From positions 930,001-994,000 of the forward strand of contig NZ_CP138995.1 in the NCBI RefSeq assembly GCF_044596045.1: a DNA stretch of 64,000 nt, written 5' to 3'. Source of the stretch: Flagellimonas sp947499585 (GTDB lineage Bacteria > Bacteroidota > Bacteroidia > Flavobacteriales > Flavobacteriaceae). Both the position numbers and the translations under genes were made by a program. Within the stretch, counting starts at the first letter, position 1. Each line of letters begins with the position of its first letter. Under the pieces are notes generated by a model that was given only the letters and a program-made list of their open reading frames with translations, was not told the origin of the DNA and ran no database searches. Positions 18,249 to 26,061 of the stretch are shown in pieces.

Positions 18249-19157
18249 TTATTCGTAATAGAGATATTCATATTCTATTACTTCTTCTCTTTTCCTATTT
18301 GCAAAGCCTTTCGCGTTAGTTATTCGCGTATTGATTTTACGCATTAATAATGTGTCTTTATAAATATACTCATACGTAAATGCTAAATCGTTATTATGAT
18401 AGAATAACGTCTTAATCAGTCTGCTATCATTGTAATTATGGACTTTTCTTTGAAAATCATCATTTTTTATATCATACTTTTCTATTTCTTCAATGAGTTG
18501 ACCATTTTCATTGTACATAAAAGTATGAATGCCTTCGTTGAATCGTGTCTTCGTGTAATCGGAAATTAAAAGATTGTCTTCATTGTATTTCTCGACAGTT
18601 TTCGAAATCTGAAGACTGTCGATTATTGTCCAAAGTTCTTTAGTCAGATATCCTTTGTCATCTTTATAAGAACGATAGAACTTCTCTTTTTTTCTTTCTA
18701 AGTCGATCACTTTACTTAATGTGTCTGAATTTCGTAAACGTGAGTCGATATAGCTTTTTAATGAATCAGAATTGTTGATTCTGTATATCTCTTTGTATAT
18801 ATTACGCGTTCTGGTTTTGGGTTTCGGCACACTTACTGTATAAGTCTCACGAAGATTATTTTCGGAATCATAGTCATAAATTGTCTTATTAAGCGTATAG
18901 TTTGAATGTGCGTAATAGCTAGATGTTTTTTTATCATTTGAGTAAAATTCTGCAGTTATCCACGTCATTAAATCATTATTCCAATCCTCAATAATTTGCG
19001 TTGTTTTATTAAAAGTCAATCTTCCTTTATTGTCGTAATTTTTTAGTCCGACAATCGTATCGTTTTGAGTTTGAATTTCAGATTTCAATGTTTTGTTTTC
19101 TACATCGCAAGAAGTGAATATTAAGATAATTGGTAATAAACATATGGTTTTATGCAC
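18249..19157 (-). CDS. YD-repeat-like lipoprotein (cassette gene)
   Basis: 302 residues with a lipoprotein signal (IILIFTSC, Cys at about residue 17). The mature protein has degenerate repeats of the type Y-D/N-x-x-G-x-L/N (for example NYDNKGRL, YDSENNLRE, YNENGQLIEE), similar to YD/MORN-like repeats in Bacteroidota surface lipoproteins. Very rich in Asn, Lys and Tyr. It is framed by the matched cores GTTAGGCAAC (18234-18243) and GTTGCCTAAC (19172-19181), the only pair in the array fully matching the integron consensus. Function unknown. Confidence 0.68.
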   Translation of the reverse strand: MHKTICLLPIILIFTSCDVENKTLKSEIQTQNDTIVGLKNYDNKGRLTFNKTTQIIEDWNNDLMTWITAEFYSNDKKTSSYYAHSNYTLNKTIYDYDSENNLRETYTVSVPKPKTRTRNIYKEIYRINNSDSLKSYIDSRLRNSDTLSKVIDLERKKEKFYRSYKDDKGYLTKELWTIIDSLQISKTVEKYNEDNLLISDYTKTRFNEGIHTFMYNENGQLIEEIEKYDIKNDDFQRKVHNYNDSRLIKTLFYHNNDLAFTYEYIYKDTLLMRKINTRITNAKGFANRKREEVIEYEYLYYE

Positions 19158-19174
19158 GATGTTTTTTTAATGTT

Positions 19175-19303
19175 GCCTAACGGTTTTGTGTATGGCTCGT
19201 TGCGGGAAATCAGCTATGATTTTCCGCCGTAACCGAAAGATAGCAAATTGCAATGAATTCCGACTAGGAATTCAGCCGCAATGAGCTATACACGTTGTTG
19301 TAA
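19175..19303 (-). repeat. attC-like site 3 (between cassettes)
   Basis: A 129-bp site. Arms GTGTATGGCTCGTTGCGG (19188-19205) and CCGCAATGAGCTATACAC (19276-19293) pair at 16 of 18 positions. In gene sense the core is followed by an AAC spacer, and the far arm by AAAACC and then GTTAGGC. The arrangement is the same as in site 2 although the bases differ, so the structure rather than the sequence is conserved. Confidence 0.7.
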
Positions 19304-19858
19304 CACGTTTTTTATTCCGTTAAATATTTTATTCAATTCAATTTCTCGTTTTTCAATTCCGCCTATTTTGTCAATTTTCTGCCCGAATATTTTACTCCAA
19401 AAATTTCTCTTCGTAAAATCATAGGTGTAGTTAAAATTCGAGTCAAATTCCGCAATGTAAAGTTTGGATTTCAAGACTTTTCCATTCTTAATAAACTGAA
19501 CTTCTTTTCCTTTAAGTCCTTTTTCGAGTATTGATATAATTCCATTTCGATTCCGTTCATTAAATTCCAATGCTGGATTTCCATAAGTTTTTCCGTCATC
19601 ACTAAAATCGTGCTGATAGAAATATTCTCCTTCCACATATTTATTATAACCTGGAACTGTCGGATTGAAAATTTGCAAATAAATCAATAAGCCCTCTTTT
19701 AAATATCCAACTCTAATTACAGTCAGAGAGTTTTGGTCAGTCGATTTAAATGTCTCGATTTCGGTTTGATTTATTAATTCAGAAGTTGAGTTTTCAAATT
19801 GTCCGCTGTCAATTAAAACTTGGTTAATAAACTCTTTCCAATTTCTGAATTTCTGCAT
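19286..19858 (-). CDS. Hypothetical protein (first cassette gene)
   Basis: 190 residues, no signal peptide or membrane segment, probably cytoplasmic. It begins MQKFRNWKEFINQVL and has a central beta-rich part (VIRVGYLKEGLLIYLQIF). Its last codons run into the attC-like site, giving a C-terminal NVLQQRV, as cassette genes sometimes do. The core pair is GTGTTACAAC at 19878-19887 and GTTGTAACAC at 19297-19306. Family unknown. Confidence 0.6.
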   Translation of the reverse strand: MQKFRNWKEFINQVLIDSGQFENSTSELINQTEIETFKSTDQNSLTVIRVGYLKEGLLIYLQIFNPTVPGYNKYVEGEYFYQHDFSDDGKTYGNPALEFNERNRNGIISILEKGLKGKEVQFIKNGKVLKSKLYIAEFDSNFNYTYDFTKRNFWSKIFGQKIDKIGGIEKREIELNKIFNGIKNVLQQRV

Positions 19859-19892
19859 TTTCTTGATTTGGTCAAATGTGTTACAACTTGTT

Positions 19893-19919
19893 TATAAGGA
19901 TGTAAAATACATCGTTATA
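19893..19919 (-). repeat. Hairpin at the proximal edge of the cassette array
   Basis: TATAAGGATGTA (19893-19904) and TACATCGTTATA (19908-19919) pair at 11 of 12 positions around a 3-base loop. The hairpin lies 5 bases outside the first core (GTGTTACAAC). It could be a shortened recombination site or the attachment site against which cassettes were inserted. It lacks an outer core on its other side. Confidence 0.45.
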
Positions 19920-19942
19920 CCCCTAAATATAGTGGATAATCG

Positions 19943-19972
19943 CTGTATTTTGTAAGTGATATCTGTGATTTT
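19943..19972. repeat. 30-bp direct repeat, left copy
   Basis: Matches 20727-20756 at 27 of 30 positions; the last 20 bases (19953-19972, TAAGTGATATCTGTGATTTT) are identical in both copies. The two copies bracket the racemase gene, 784 bp apart. On the minus strand this copy lies upstream of the first cassette gene. Confidence 0.8.
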
Positions 19973-20023
19973 AAAAGAAAAGGTTATTTCTTTAAAAGCA
20001 TAGGCCGGTGCCAGAAGGTTAAT

Positions 20024-20725
20024 TTATCCGGCCGTGGGCTTTTCTGTATCCAATATAAAAGCCAATATACTTCTAACATGGATCTTTGTGGTATCAAAAA
20101 CAGGAACTGTAAAATCATCTTTTCCAATCAACATCGGAATTTCTGTGCAGCCCAATATAATTCCTTCAGCGCCTCTCTCTATTAATTGTTCTGAAAATTG
20201 CATGAACTGCTTTTTAGATTTTTCGGTAACAATTCCTTTACCCAACTCTTCTTTTACAATGTGTTGAATGGTATCTATAGCCGTTTTTCCCTCTGGTATG
20301 AGAACGGCAATATTGTTTTCTTCCAGTTTTTGTCTGTAAAAATCCATTTCCATCGTGAACTTGGTTCCCAATAGCCCAACCGTACGCAGCTTATCTTTTT
20401 TTATGGCATTTGCAGTACTGGAGACAATATGGATGATCGGAACATTAATTCTGGATTGGATTTCATCTGCAAACAAATGTGCGGTATTGGCACATAATGC
20501 AATTGCATCTACCCCGCTAGAAACCAAACTTTTGCAGGCATCATAGATGAGGTCAAAAGAATTTGTCCAGCCTTTTCTCTGTATATCAGCAAAATTTAGG
20601 GAGTACAGGATACATTCTACAGATTCTAAGCCTCCCAATTTTTGGTTGACGCCCTCATTTATATATTTATAATAATCCAGGGTAGAAGTCCAACTGATTC
20701 CCCCAACCAATCCAATTTTCTTCAT
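20024..20725 (-). CDS. Aspartate/glutamate racemase family protein
   Basis: 233 residues. N-terminal GLVGGISWTST, then two catalytic cysteines in LCANTAH (about residue 78) and LGCTEIP (about residue 192), the two-Cys arrangement of cofactor-independent Asp/Glu racemases. It would interconvert L- and D-aspartate or a related amino acid in the cytoplasm. It is bracketed by 30-bp direct repeats and lies between the cassette array and a TonB receptor. The exact substrate cannot be told. Confidence 0.85.
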   Translation of the reverse strand: MKKIGLVGGISWTSTLDYYKYINEGVNQKLGGLESVECILYSLNFADIQRKGWTNSFDLIYDACKSLVSSGVDAIALCANTAHLFADEIQSRINVPIIHIVSSTANAIKKDKLRTVGLLGTKFTMEMDFYRQKLEENNIAVLIPEGKTAIDTIQHIVKEELGKGIVTEKSKKQFMQFSEQLIERGAEGIILGCTEIPMLIGKDDFTVPVFDTTKIHVRSILAFILDTEKPTAG

Positions 20726-20726
20726 T

Positions 20727-20756
20727 CAGTGTTTTATAAGTGATATCTGTGATTTT
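20727..20756. repeat. 30-bp direct repeat, right copy
   Basis: The partner of 19943-19972. On the minus strand it ends 1 base before the racemase start codon, so it forms the racemase leader. It also sits just past the stop of the TonB receptor gene. Confidence 0.8.
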
Positions 20757-20758
20757 GA

Positions 20759-22819
20759 TTAGAAAAGATATGCTATTCTTGCACCACCATAAAAGTTTCT
20801 GTCATTACCGGGATAAAAATAGCGGGGCAGAGCACCACCAAAACTGGAGGCATTAATCAGCACTGATTGAGCGTAATTCGTATCAAACAAATTGTTTGCT
20901 CCAACATTCAATCCTAGCGAAAAATGCGAAGATAAAGTGGTCTGGTAGGCTAGCTTGGCATTAAAGATATTAAAAGATTCACTATCCAAAGTATTGGCAT
21001 CTGTTAGGGGAATCTTATCCACAAATTGGTGGGTAAGGTTCAGTTGCAGGCCATTGGTATGGCGCAAATCCAGACCAGAGGCAATCCTATTCTTGGGGAC
21101 ACCTGTTAACGGATTCCCGGAAAAATCATTTTCACCATCCACAAAATCCACAAAACTATGGTCGCTCAAGGTATAGCTGAGGTAAGGAGAAAGTACCATC
21201 TTTGGAGAAAGCCGCAACGCATATTTGACATCCACCTCTAAACCTTGGTGGCGCGTTTCACCAGCGTTCCTGCCAATAAATTGGTCTTCGCCCACCCGTT
21301 GGGCTACCAACAGATCATTAATGTTCATCCTAAATGCCGTGAGATTAAGGGATAATTTCTTTTTTAAAAGTGCAACATAGGCACCCAGCTCATAATTGGT
21401 CCCAGTTTCTTGATCAATATCTGGATTGATGACCCCATCCGGAGTCAAGGTTTCTTCTAAACTAGGATTGGAAAAACCACGACTTATATTGGCATACAAC
21501 TTTCCTTTTGCAAACAGGTATTGGAGTCCCAAACTGGGTGAAAGAATCGTATTAAAATCCCGTTCTGCAGAAGTGTTTTCATCTCCTTGATTGAACAGAT
21601 CTTGGAAATTATAGTTGGTCTTGTTAAGGTTGAGCCCTATTTGCGCAGAGAACGATGGTGTAAAGGGATATGTGAAAGATCCGAACAAATTTAACTGTCT
21701 TCTAAACTCACGGTTTCTGCTCAGGCGATCTCCTTGTAAACTTCCGTTACCATTGTTATCGCGAAACAGGTTCTGAAAAGTGCCCCAGTGGTATTCATCC
21801 TTATAAAGTTCTCCTCCCAAAGTGTATTGCGCCTTGCCCAAATTTCCTTCAAATTGGCTGCGCAATCCAAAACCGTTGGTAAATTCATCTAAAATATTAA
21901 AGGGGCGTGGCTCGTAGTGGTCCAAATACGAATAAAAAACACTTGTAGTATTCCTTAGGTTCTGATTGAATTCATGAGAATATGATATTCCTGCCAGGGT
22001 ATATTTGTTTGCTTCAAAACCTTGTGCGGCCAACCAATTTCCCGCAGCTCTAGTAGGGTCTTCATCAAAATCTGTTTGATTAAGGGAACTGGGAATCTGG
22101 GCAGTGTAATCTATATAGTTGATCAATAGCCCCAAGCTGCCTTTGGAGCTAATTTTAGCGTTGGTATTCAGTAAAAAACCATCACGGTCAAAGTTGTTGT
22201 TTTGTCTGTACCCATCGGTTTCAAAATGATTGTAGCTAAAGGTTAAATCAAAGTTTTGCTGCGAATGTTGAAAGGAAAGATTCTCTTTTAGCATGCCATA
22301 TGATCCTATGGTAAAACTATTGGCCAGTTTGGTCTCATCAACTTGTGGGCCTTTGGTGTCCAGTAAAATAGCCCCACCCAAATTGGCTCCAAAGGAGGTG
22401 GCTTTTGGCCCTTTAATGATTTCAATGGACCCCAGGTTTTCAAAATCGAAGGCCTCAATGGTTGATGATCCCGTGCCATTGGTAACGGGAATACCATTAA
22501 AGTACAAACGAAGTTTATCCGTGCCAAAGGGTGTTCGTGCACCCACACCTCTAATGGTAATGCGGTTTGTATTTAAAGCTCCAGAGAGAATATAAACTCC
22601 AGCCACCTGATTCATGGCGGAGGCAATATCTATAGGATTGAATTTTTCAAAAGTAGTAGGACCAATAGTTGAGGCAGCTGTAATTCCTGTTGCTTTCTTG
22701 GCAATTACATCTTCTATGAGAATGATTTCATCCAATTGGGTAACGGAATCTTTCTTGATTTCCTGTGCAACAAGCTGTGCAGTAAAAAGCAAAGATATGA
22801 TTGAGAAAAGACCTTTCAT
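20759..22819 (-). CDS. TonB-dependent outer-membrane receptor
   Basis: 686 residues with a signal peptide ending near LVAQ. The plug domain lies at about residues 50-165: TIGPTTFEKFNPIDIASAMNQVAGVYI, then RITIRGVGAR and IEIIKGPKATSFG. A 22-strand barrel follows, and the C-terminus ends in an aromatic residue (RIAYLF) as outer-membrane barrels do. There is no N-terminal carboxypeptidase-regulatory domain, so it is closer to FecA/BtuB-like siderophore or metal receptors than to SusC. The ligand is unknown. It stands alone, 42 bases downstream of an exported oxidoreductase gene. Confidence 0.9.
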   Translation of the reverse strand: MKGLFSIISLLFTAQLVAQEIKKDSVTQLDEIILIEDVIAKKATGITAASTIGPTTFEKFNPIDIASAMNQVAGVYILSGALNTNRITIRGVGARTPFGTDKLRLYFNGIPVTNGTGSSTIEAFDFENLGSIEIIKGPKATSFGANLGGAILLDTKGPQVDETKLANSFTIGSYGMLKENLSFQHSQQNFDLTFSYNHFETDGYRQNNNFDRDGFLLNTNAKISSKGSLGLLINYIDYTAQIPSSLNQTDFDEDPTRAAGNWLAAQGFEANKYTLAGISYSHEFNQNLRNTTSVFYSYLDHYEPRPFNILDEFTNGFGLRSQFEGNLGKAQYTLGGELYKDEYHWGTFQNLFRDNNGNGSLQGDRLSRNREFRRQLNLFGSFTYPFTPSFSAQIGLNLNKTNYNFQDLFNQGDENTSAERDFNTILSPSLGLQYLFAKGKLYANISRGFSNPSLEETLTPDGVINPDIDQETGTNYELGAYVALLKKKLSLNLTAFRMNINDLLVAQRVGEDQFIGRNAGETRHQGLEVDVKYALRLSPKMVLSPYLSYTLSDHSFVDFVDGENDFSGNPLTGVPKNRIASGLDLRHTNGLQLNLTHQFVDKIPLTDANTLDSESFNIFNAKLAYQTTLSSHFSLGLNVGANNLFDTNYAQSVLINASSFGGALPRYFYPGNDRNFYGGARIAYLF

Positions 22820-22861
22820 GTAGTTATTGAGGTGATGTTAACATAGGATTTAAAATGTAAG

Positions 22862-23968
22862 CTACTTTTTTAGTCGAATTGTTTTTCCTTTTTTGGCACT
22901 TTCTCTTGCTGCATCCAAGATTTCCATCACTACCATATTGTTTTCCAAAGAAGAGAGGTTGTTGGGAGGAAGCGTAATTTTGTTTTTGACCACTGCTGCA
23001 AAAACGGAAAAGGGATCGTTCATGGGCGCTTGTCTTTCTTCAAGGGTAAATTGCTCTTCGCTAAAGCCATCATAACCTTCTGCCATACGAATACGTAGAG
23101 TGTTACGGTTATCAGCATAAATGGCTCCAGTTAACCCATAGATTTCCATGTCTTTTCTGCCCATGGGCCAGTTCCAAGAAGGCTCTAAAATCGCTTGCGA
23201 GTCATCATAAGTAAGGATGATAGTGGCATCATCATCTACCTTGGGATTATTTTCTGCCTGTAGTTGTTGGGTGACCGCAGTAACAGTGTTTGGTTTTTGC
23301 CCTTTTTTAAGCCAGGTCATTAAGTTGGCGCCATAGCACCCAAAATCCATGATAGCGCCTCCTCCGTTATCTTTTGGGTCCAACAACCAATCCAAAAATT
23401 CACTATTGATTCCCAGTTTGGCGGGCCCGCGATGCCCATCTCTTACTATGACTTTTCTTAAATCCCCTACTTCCCCCTGATCTAATAGTTCTTTTGCCTT
23501 ATGGTTGGTGGGGTACCATGTGGTTTCATAATTGGTGAGTAAATGAATGTTATGTTTTTCTGCAAGAGTTTTCATTTGCTTGGCATGCTGTAAACTTACT
23601 GCCAATGGTTTTTCCACCATGACATGAATACCTTTTGGAGCACAGGCTTCAACTACTTCCAAATGTGCATAGATGGTCCCAAAGGCGGTGACTGCTTCGG
23701 GTTTTGTTGCAGCAATCATTTCTTCCAAAGTATTAAAGACCAAATCCATGGAATAACCATATTGTTTTGAATAGCGTTCGGCCAAATCTCGATTAGGTTC
23801 CACCATTCCTACAATTTCGATATCGCCAATATCTTCCCGACCTAAAACCCAATGCACATGCGTATGGGTAAGACCCGCTACGCCTATTCTAAGTGGCTTT
23901 TCTTGAGCTAGGCTTTTGGGGATATTCATAAGAAGGCAAAAAATAAAAACAACTGCATATCGAAGCAT
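22862..23968 (-). CDS. Exported Gfo/Idh/MocA family oxidoreductase
   Basis: 368 residues. An N-terminal signal-like hydrophobic stretch (AVVFIFCLLMNIPKSLAQ) precedes the Rossmann start RIGVAGLTHTHVHW. The family motif EKPLAVS lies at about residue 135. Such enzymes bind NAD(P) and act on sugars or inositols; export through a signal peptide is seen in some Bacteroidota members. Substrate not determinable. It is followed by the TonB receptor gene. Confidence 0.88.
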   Translation of the reverse strand: MLRYAVVFIFCLLMNIPKSLAQEKPLRIGVAGLTHTHVHWVLGREDIGDIEIVGMVEPNRDLAERYSKQYGYSMDLVFNTLEEMIAATKPEAVTAFGTIYAHLEVVEACAPKGIHVMVEKPLAVSLQHAKQMKTLAEKHNIHLLTNYETTWYPTNHKAKELLDQGEVGDLRKVIVRDGHRGPAKLGINSEFLDWLLDPKDNGGGAIMDFGCYGANLMTWLKKGQKPNTVTAVTQQLQAENNPKVDDDATIILTYDDSQAILEPSWNWPMGRKDMEIYGLTGAIYADNRNTLRIRMAEGYDGFSEEQFTLEERQAPMNDPFSVFAAVVKNKITLPPNNLSSLENNMVVMEILDAARESAKKGKTIRLKK

Positions 23969-24010
23969 AAAATGATGTTTGAGAGAGAACTATAAAAATA
24001 GCAACTAATT

Positions 24011-24559
24011 CTATAGTTCCTTTAAAAAGGATGCTGTATCCTTTATGGTTGCAAATTCATCTTTAAGATTGGTCAATGCAATATTGTGAATTACTTCTGC
24101 ACTGTATTTTTCTCCTGCAACTCCAATTTTATTGAAAGAAGCAGTGGCATCAGAAATTAATGTGGCATTAAACCCAAGATTGGAAGCCATTCTGGTTGAG
24201 GTAGAAACGCAATGTTCAGTTGTTAGCCCAACAATGACCACATCTGTAATCTTTTTGTCTTTGAGCTGGGACTCTAGATCCGTGCCTATAAATGCACTGT
24301 TGACATTTTTCTGTATAATTGGTTCGCCATCTTTGGGTTCAACTAAAGGGTTGAAAGCATTTCCTTTTTTAGTTGGATGCAATGGAGATTCAGGATTTGT
24401 GGAACAATGTTGAATATGAAATCTTGGTAGATCTTTTGTTCTGAAGGCTTCCAAGATTTTTTGACAATTGATTTCTGCCTGAGGATTGCTGCGTTCTTCT
24501 CCATAATAGTCCACTTCCTGTAAACCCAGTTGGAGATCAATTAATAATAAGGCTGTCAT
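24011..24559 (-). CDS. Isochorismatase-fold cysteine hydrolase
   Basis: 182 residues. The N-terminal LLLIDLQLGLQEVD gives the catalytic Asp, and GLTTEHCVSTSTRMASNLGF gives the catalytic Cys near residue 118. These are the signatures of the isochorismatase-like (nicotinamidase/ureidoacrylate-type) family. Likely cytoplasmic. Substrate unknown. It starts 29 bases downstream of the outer-membrane protein gene on the same strand. Confidence 0.87.
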   Translation of the reverse strand: MTALLLIDLQLGLQEVDYYGEERSNPQAEINCQKILEAFRTKDLPRFHIQHCSTNPESPLHPTKKGNAFNPLVEPKDGEPIIQKNVNSAFIGTDLESQLKDKKITDVVIVGLTTEHCVSTSTRMASNLGFNATLISDATASFNKIGVAGEKYSAEVIHNIALTNLKDEFATIKDTASFLKEL

Positions 24560-24588
24560 CTATAAAAATTAGACCTTAAAATTAAGGA

Positions 24589-25107
24589 TTAAAACCTGAA
24601 GCCTACGGATAAACCCGCTCGATACATAAATGTATCCTGAAAATCTTCTGGGTTGACATTTCTACCAAATCCACCATGAATTTCCAAGGTGAATTTTTGA
24701 CTTCGGGTTGCCCACTTGTTCCCCAAGCCCAGACCCAATGCTACTGTGCTGTACTCGTTGTCCCTGAATGCCAAAGGATCTCCTGTTTCATCATCTTCTC
24801 CGGTATAATAAAGGCCAAAAGCTTCGGCAAAAAAACCACTACGGGGTTGGTATCCAAAATATGCCCTAAAGTTGGCGCCAATTCCAAAATCCCCATTGTA
24901 ATCCGTAGCATTGTTATCAAAATAGACGGTTCCTCCAAAACTGGTATCCTCACTTAAATAATATTCGTAAGAACCTTCTATAGTACTGGTAGCTATAAAA
25001 AGCCCAGCGTTAAATTTTATCTCGTGGTTATTGCTAAATGCCGGATACGCTTGGGCAACCATAAAACAACTAGAAAGCAAAAAGCCCAAAAACAATAAAT
25101 TCTTCAT
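24589..25107 (-). CDS. Small outer-membrane beta-barrel-like protein
   Basis: 172 residues from the ATG at 25107, which begins a signal peptide ending near MVAQA. The mature part is alternating aromatic and polar residues (GANFRAYFGYQPRSGFFAEAFGLYY, VALGLGLGNKW) and ends in GFRF, as outer-membrane beta-barrels do. No enzymatic motif. Function unknown. Confidence 0.72.
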   Translation of the reverse strand: MKNLLFLGFLLSSCFMVAQAYPAFSNNHEIKFNAGLFIATSTIEGSYEYYLSEDTSFGGTVYFDNNATDYNGDFGIGANFRAYFGYQPRSGFFAEAFGLYYTGEDDETGDPLAFRDNEYSTVALGLGLGNKWATRSQKFTLEIHGGFGRNVNPEDFQDTFMYRAGLSVGFRF

Positions 25108-25234
25108 GATAACGATTTTAAATCCAACAGGAATAATCAATTAGCGTTCCAAAAATCAAATTTAAAACATGTCCATCAAATAGTTCAATTTTAAAGAGCC
25201 AAACACATTGGTTATTTTTAGGGAAAATTTAAGG

Positions 25235-25999
25235 ATGAAGATAGTATCGTATAATGTAAATGGAATTAGGGCAGCTTTAAACAAAGGTTTTATAGACTGG
25301 TTGCAAGCTGTGGGTCCAGATGTAGTTTGCTTACAGGAAACCAAAGCCATGAAGGAGCAGGTAGATGTGTCTTTGTTTGAGGCTGCGGGCTATAAACATC
25401 ATTATTGGTTTAGTGCCCAAAAGAAAGGGTATAGCGGTGTTGCCCTATTATGTAAAGAGGAACCAGATCATGTAGAATACGGCACCGGGATTGACTATAT
25501 GGATTTTGAGGGGCGAAATATACGAGCTGATTTTGGTGATATATCCATAATGAGCATGTACTTGCCATCTGGAACCAATATGGATCGCTTGGAATTTAAG
25601 CTTACTTATATGGCAGATTTTCATAAGTACGCCAATGAACTAAGAAATGAGAGGCCTAATTTGATTGTTTGTGGCGATTATAATATTTGTCATGAAGCTA
25701 TTGATATTCACGACCCGGTCCGCAACAAAAATGTATCAGGCTTTTTACCTGTAGAAAGGGAGTGGATTGGCAACTTTATGGATGGTGGCTTTATCGATAG
25801 TTTTAGACATTTCAATGAAGAGCCGCACAATTATACGTGGTGGAGTTATAGGGCAAATTCAAGGGCGAATAATAAGGGTTGGCGTTTGGACTATGGAATG
25901 GTAAGCTCATCATTAAAAGATAGACTAAAGCGCTCGGTAATTTTGTCTGATGCAAAGCATAGCGATCATTGCCCAATCCTTTTAGAAGTAGAAAAATAA
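25235..25999 (+). CDS. xth: Exodeoxyribonuclease III
   Basis: 254 residues from the ATG at 25235. It begins MKIVSYNVNGIRAALNKGF, then CLQETKA (catalytic Glu), CGDYNICHEAIDI (Asp/Asn) and SDHCPILLEVE (catalytic Asp-His). These are the EEP-family residues of the Xth/ExoA AP-endonuclease that repairs abasic sites. The longer frame would add nine residues without homology. It is followed by an aldo/keto reductase gene. Confidence 0.95.
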   Translation: MKIVSYNVNGIRAALNKGFIDWLQAVGPDVVCLQETKAMKEQVDVSLFEAAGYKHHYWFSAQKKGYSGVALLCKEEPDHVEYGTGIDYMDFEGRNIRADFGDISIMSMYLPSGTNMDRLEFKLTYMADFHKYANELRNERPNLIVCGDYNICHEAIDIHDPVRNKNVSGFLPVEREWIGNFMDGGFIDSFRHFNEEPHNYTWWSYRANSRANNKGWRLDYGMVSSSLKDRLKRSVILSDAKHSDHCPILLEVEK

Positions 26000-26032
26000 C
26001 GTTTGCTTTAAAAGCCAGAAGTAAGGATTAAG

Positions 26033-26040
26033 TACTTTTG
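26033..26040 (+). promoter_or_regulatory. -7 promoter element (TACTTTTG) before the aldo/keto reductase
   Basis: Matches TAnnTTTG, 21 bases before the ATG at 26062. A TTTG lies 27 bases upstream (26002-26005), a little further than usual for the -33 element. Confidence 0.5.
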
Positions 26041-26061
26041 CAAGTCTAAAAAAATAGCTAG

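Larger units (their letters stand above)
16567..19919 (-). mobile_element. Integron-like cassette array without an integrase (four cassettes)
   Basis: Four unrelated small genes (19858-19286, 19157-18249, 18093-17329, 17177-16629) all point the same way. They are separated by three inverted-repeat sites of 131, 132 and 129 bp. In gene sense each site runs core-AAC, a short spacer, an arm, a variable middle, the complementary arm, a spacer ending ACC, then GTT-core. Each gene is bounded by complementary copies of its own core, as expected if linear cassettes arise from circles cut at one strand of a folded attC site. Only one of the four cores fits GTTRRRY fully. No integrase gene is in the window, so this resembles a cluster of attC sites lacking an integrase (CALIN). 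Confidence 0.7.

Noticed and set aside
16567..19919. Reading the intergenic palindromes only as terminators
   Set aside because: They are about 130 bp, lack T-tracts at the outer ends, carry cassette-specific matched cores, and have the same layout three times; terminators would not show paired cores around each gene.
16567..20760. An integrase or transposase gene beside the cassette-like array
   Set aside because: I looked for tyrosine recombinase (R..HxxR..Y) and DDE motifs in all frames nearby and in the rest of the window and recognised none.
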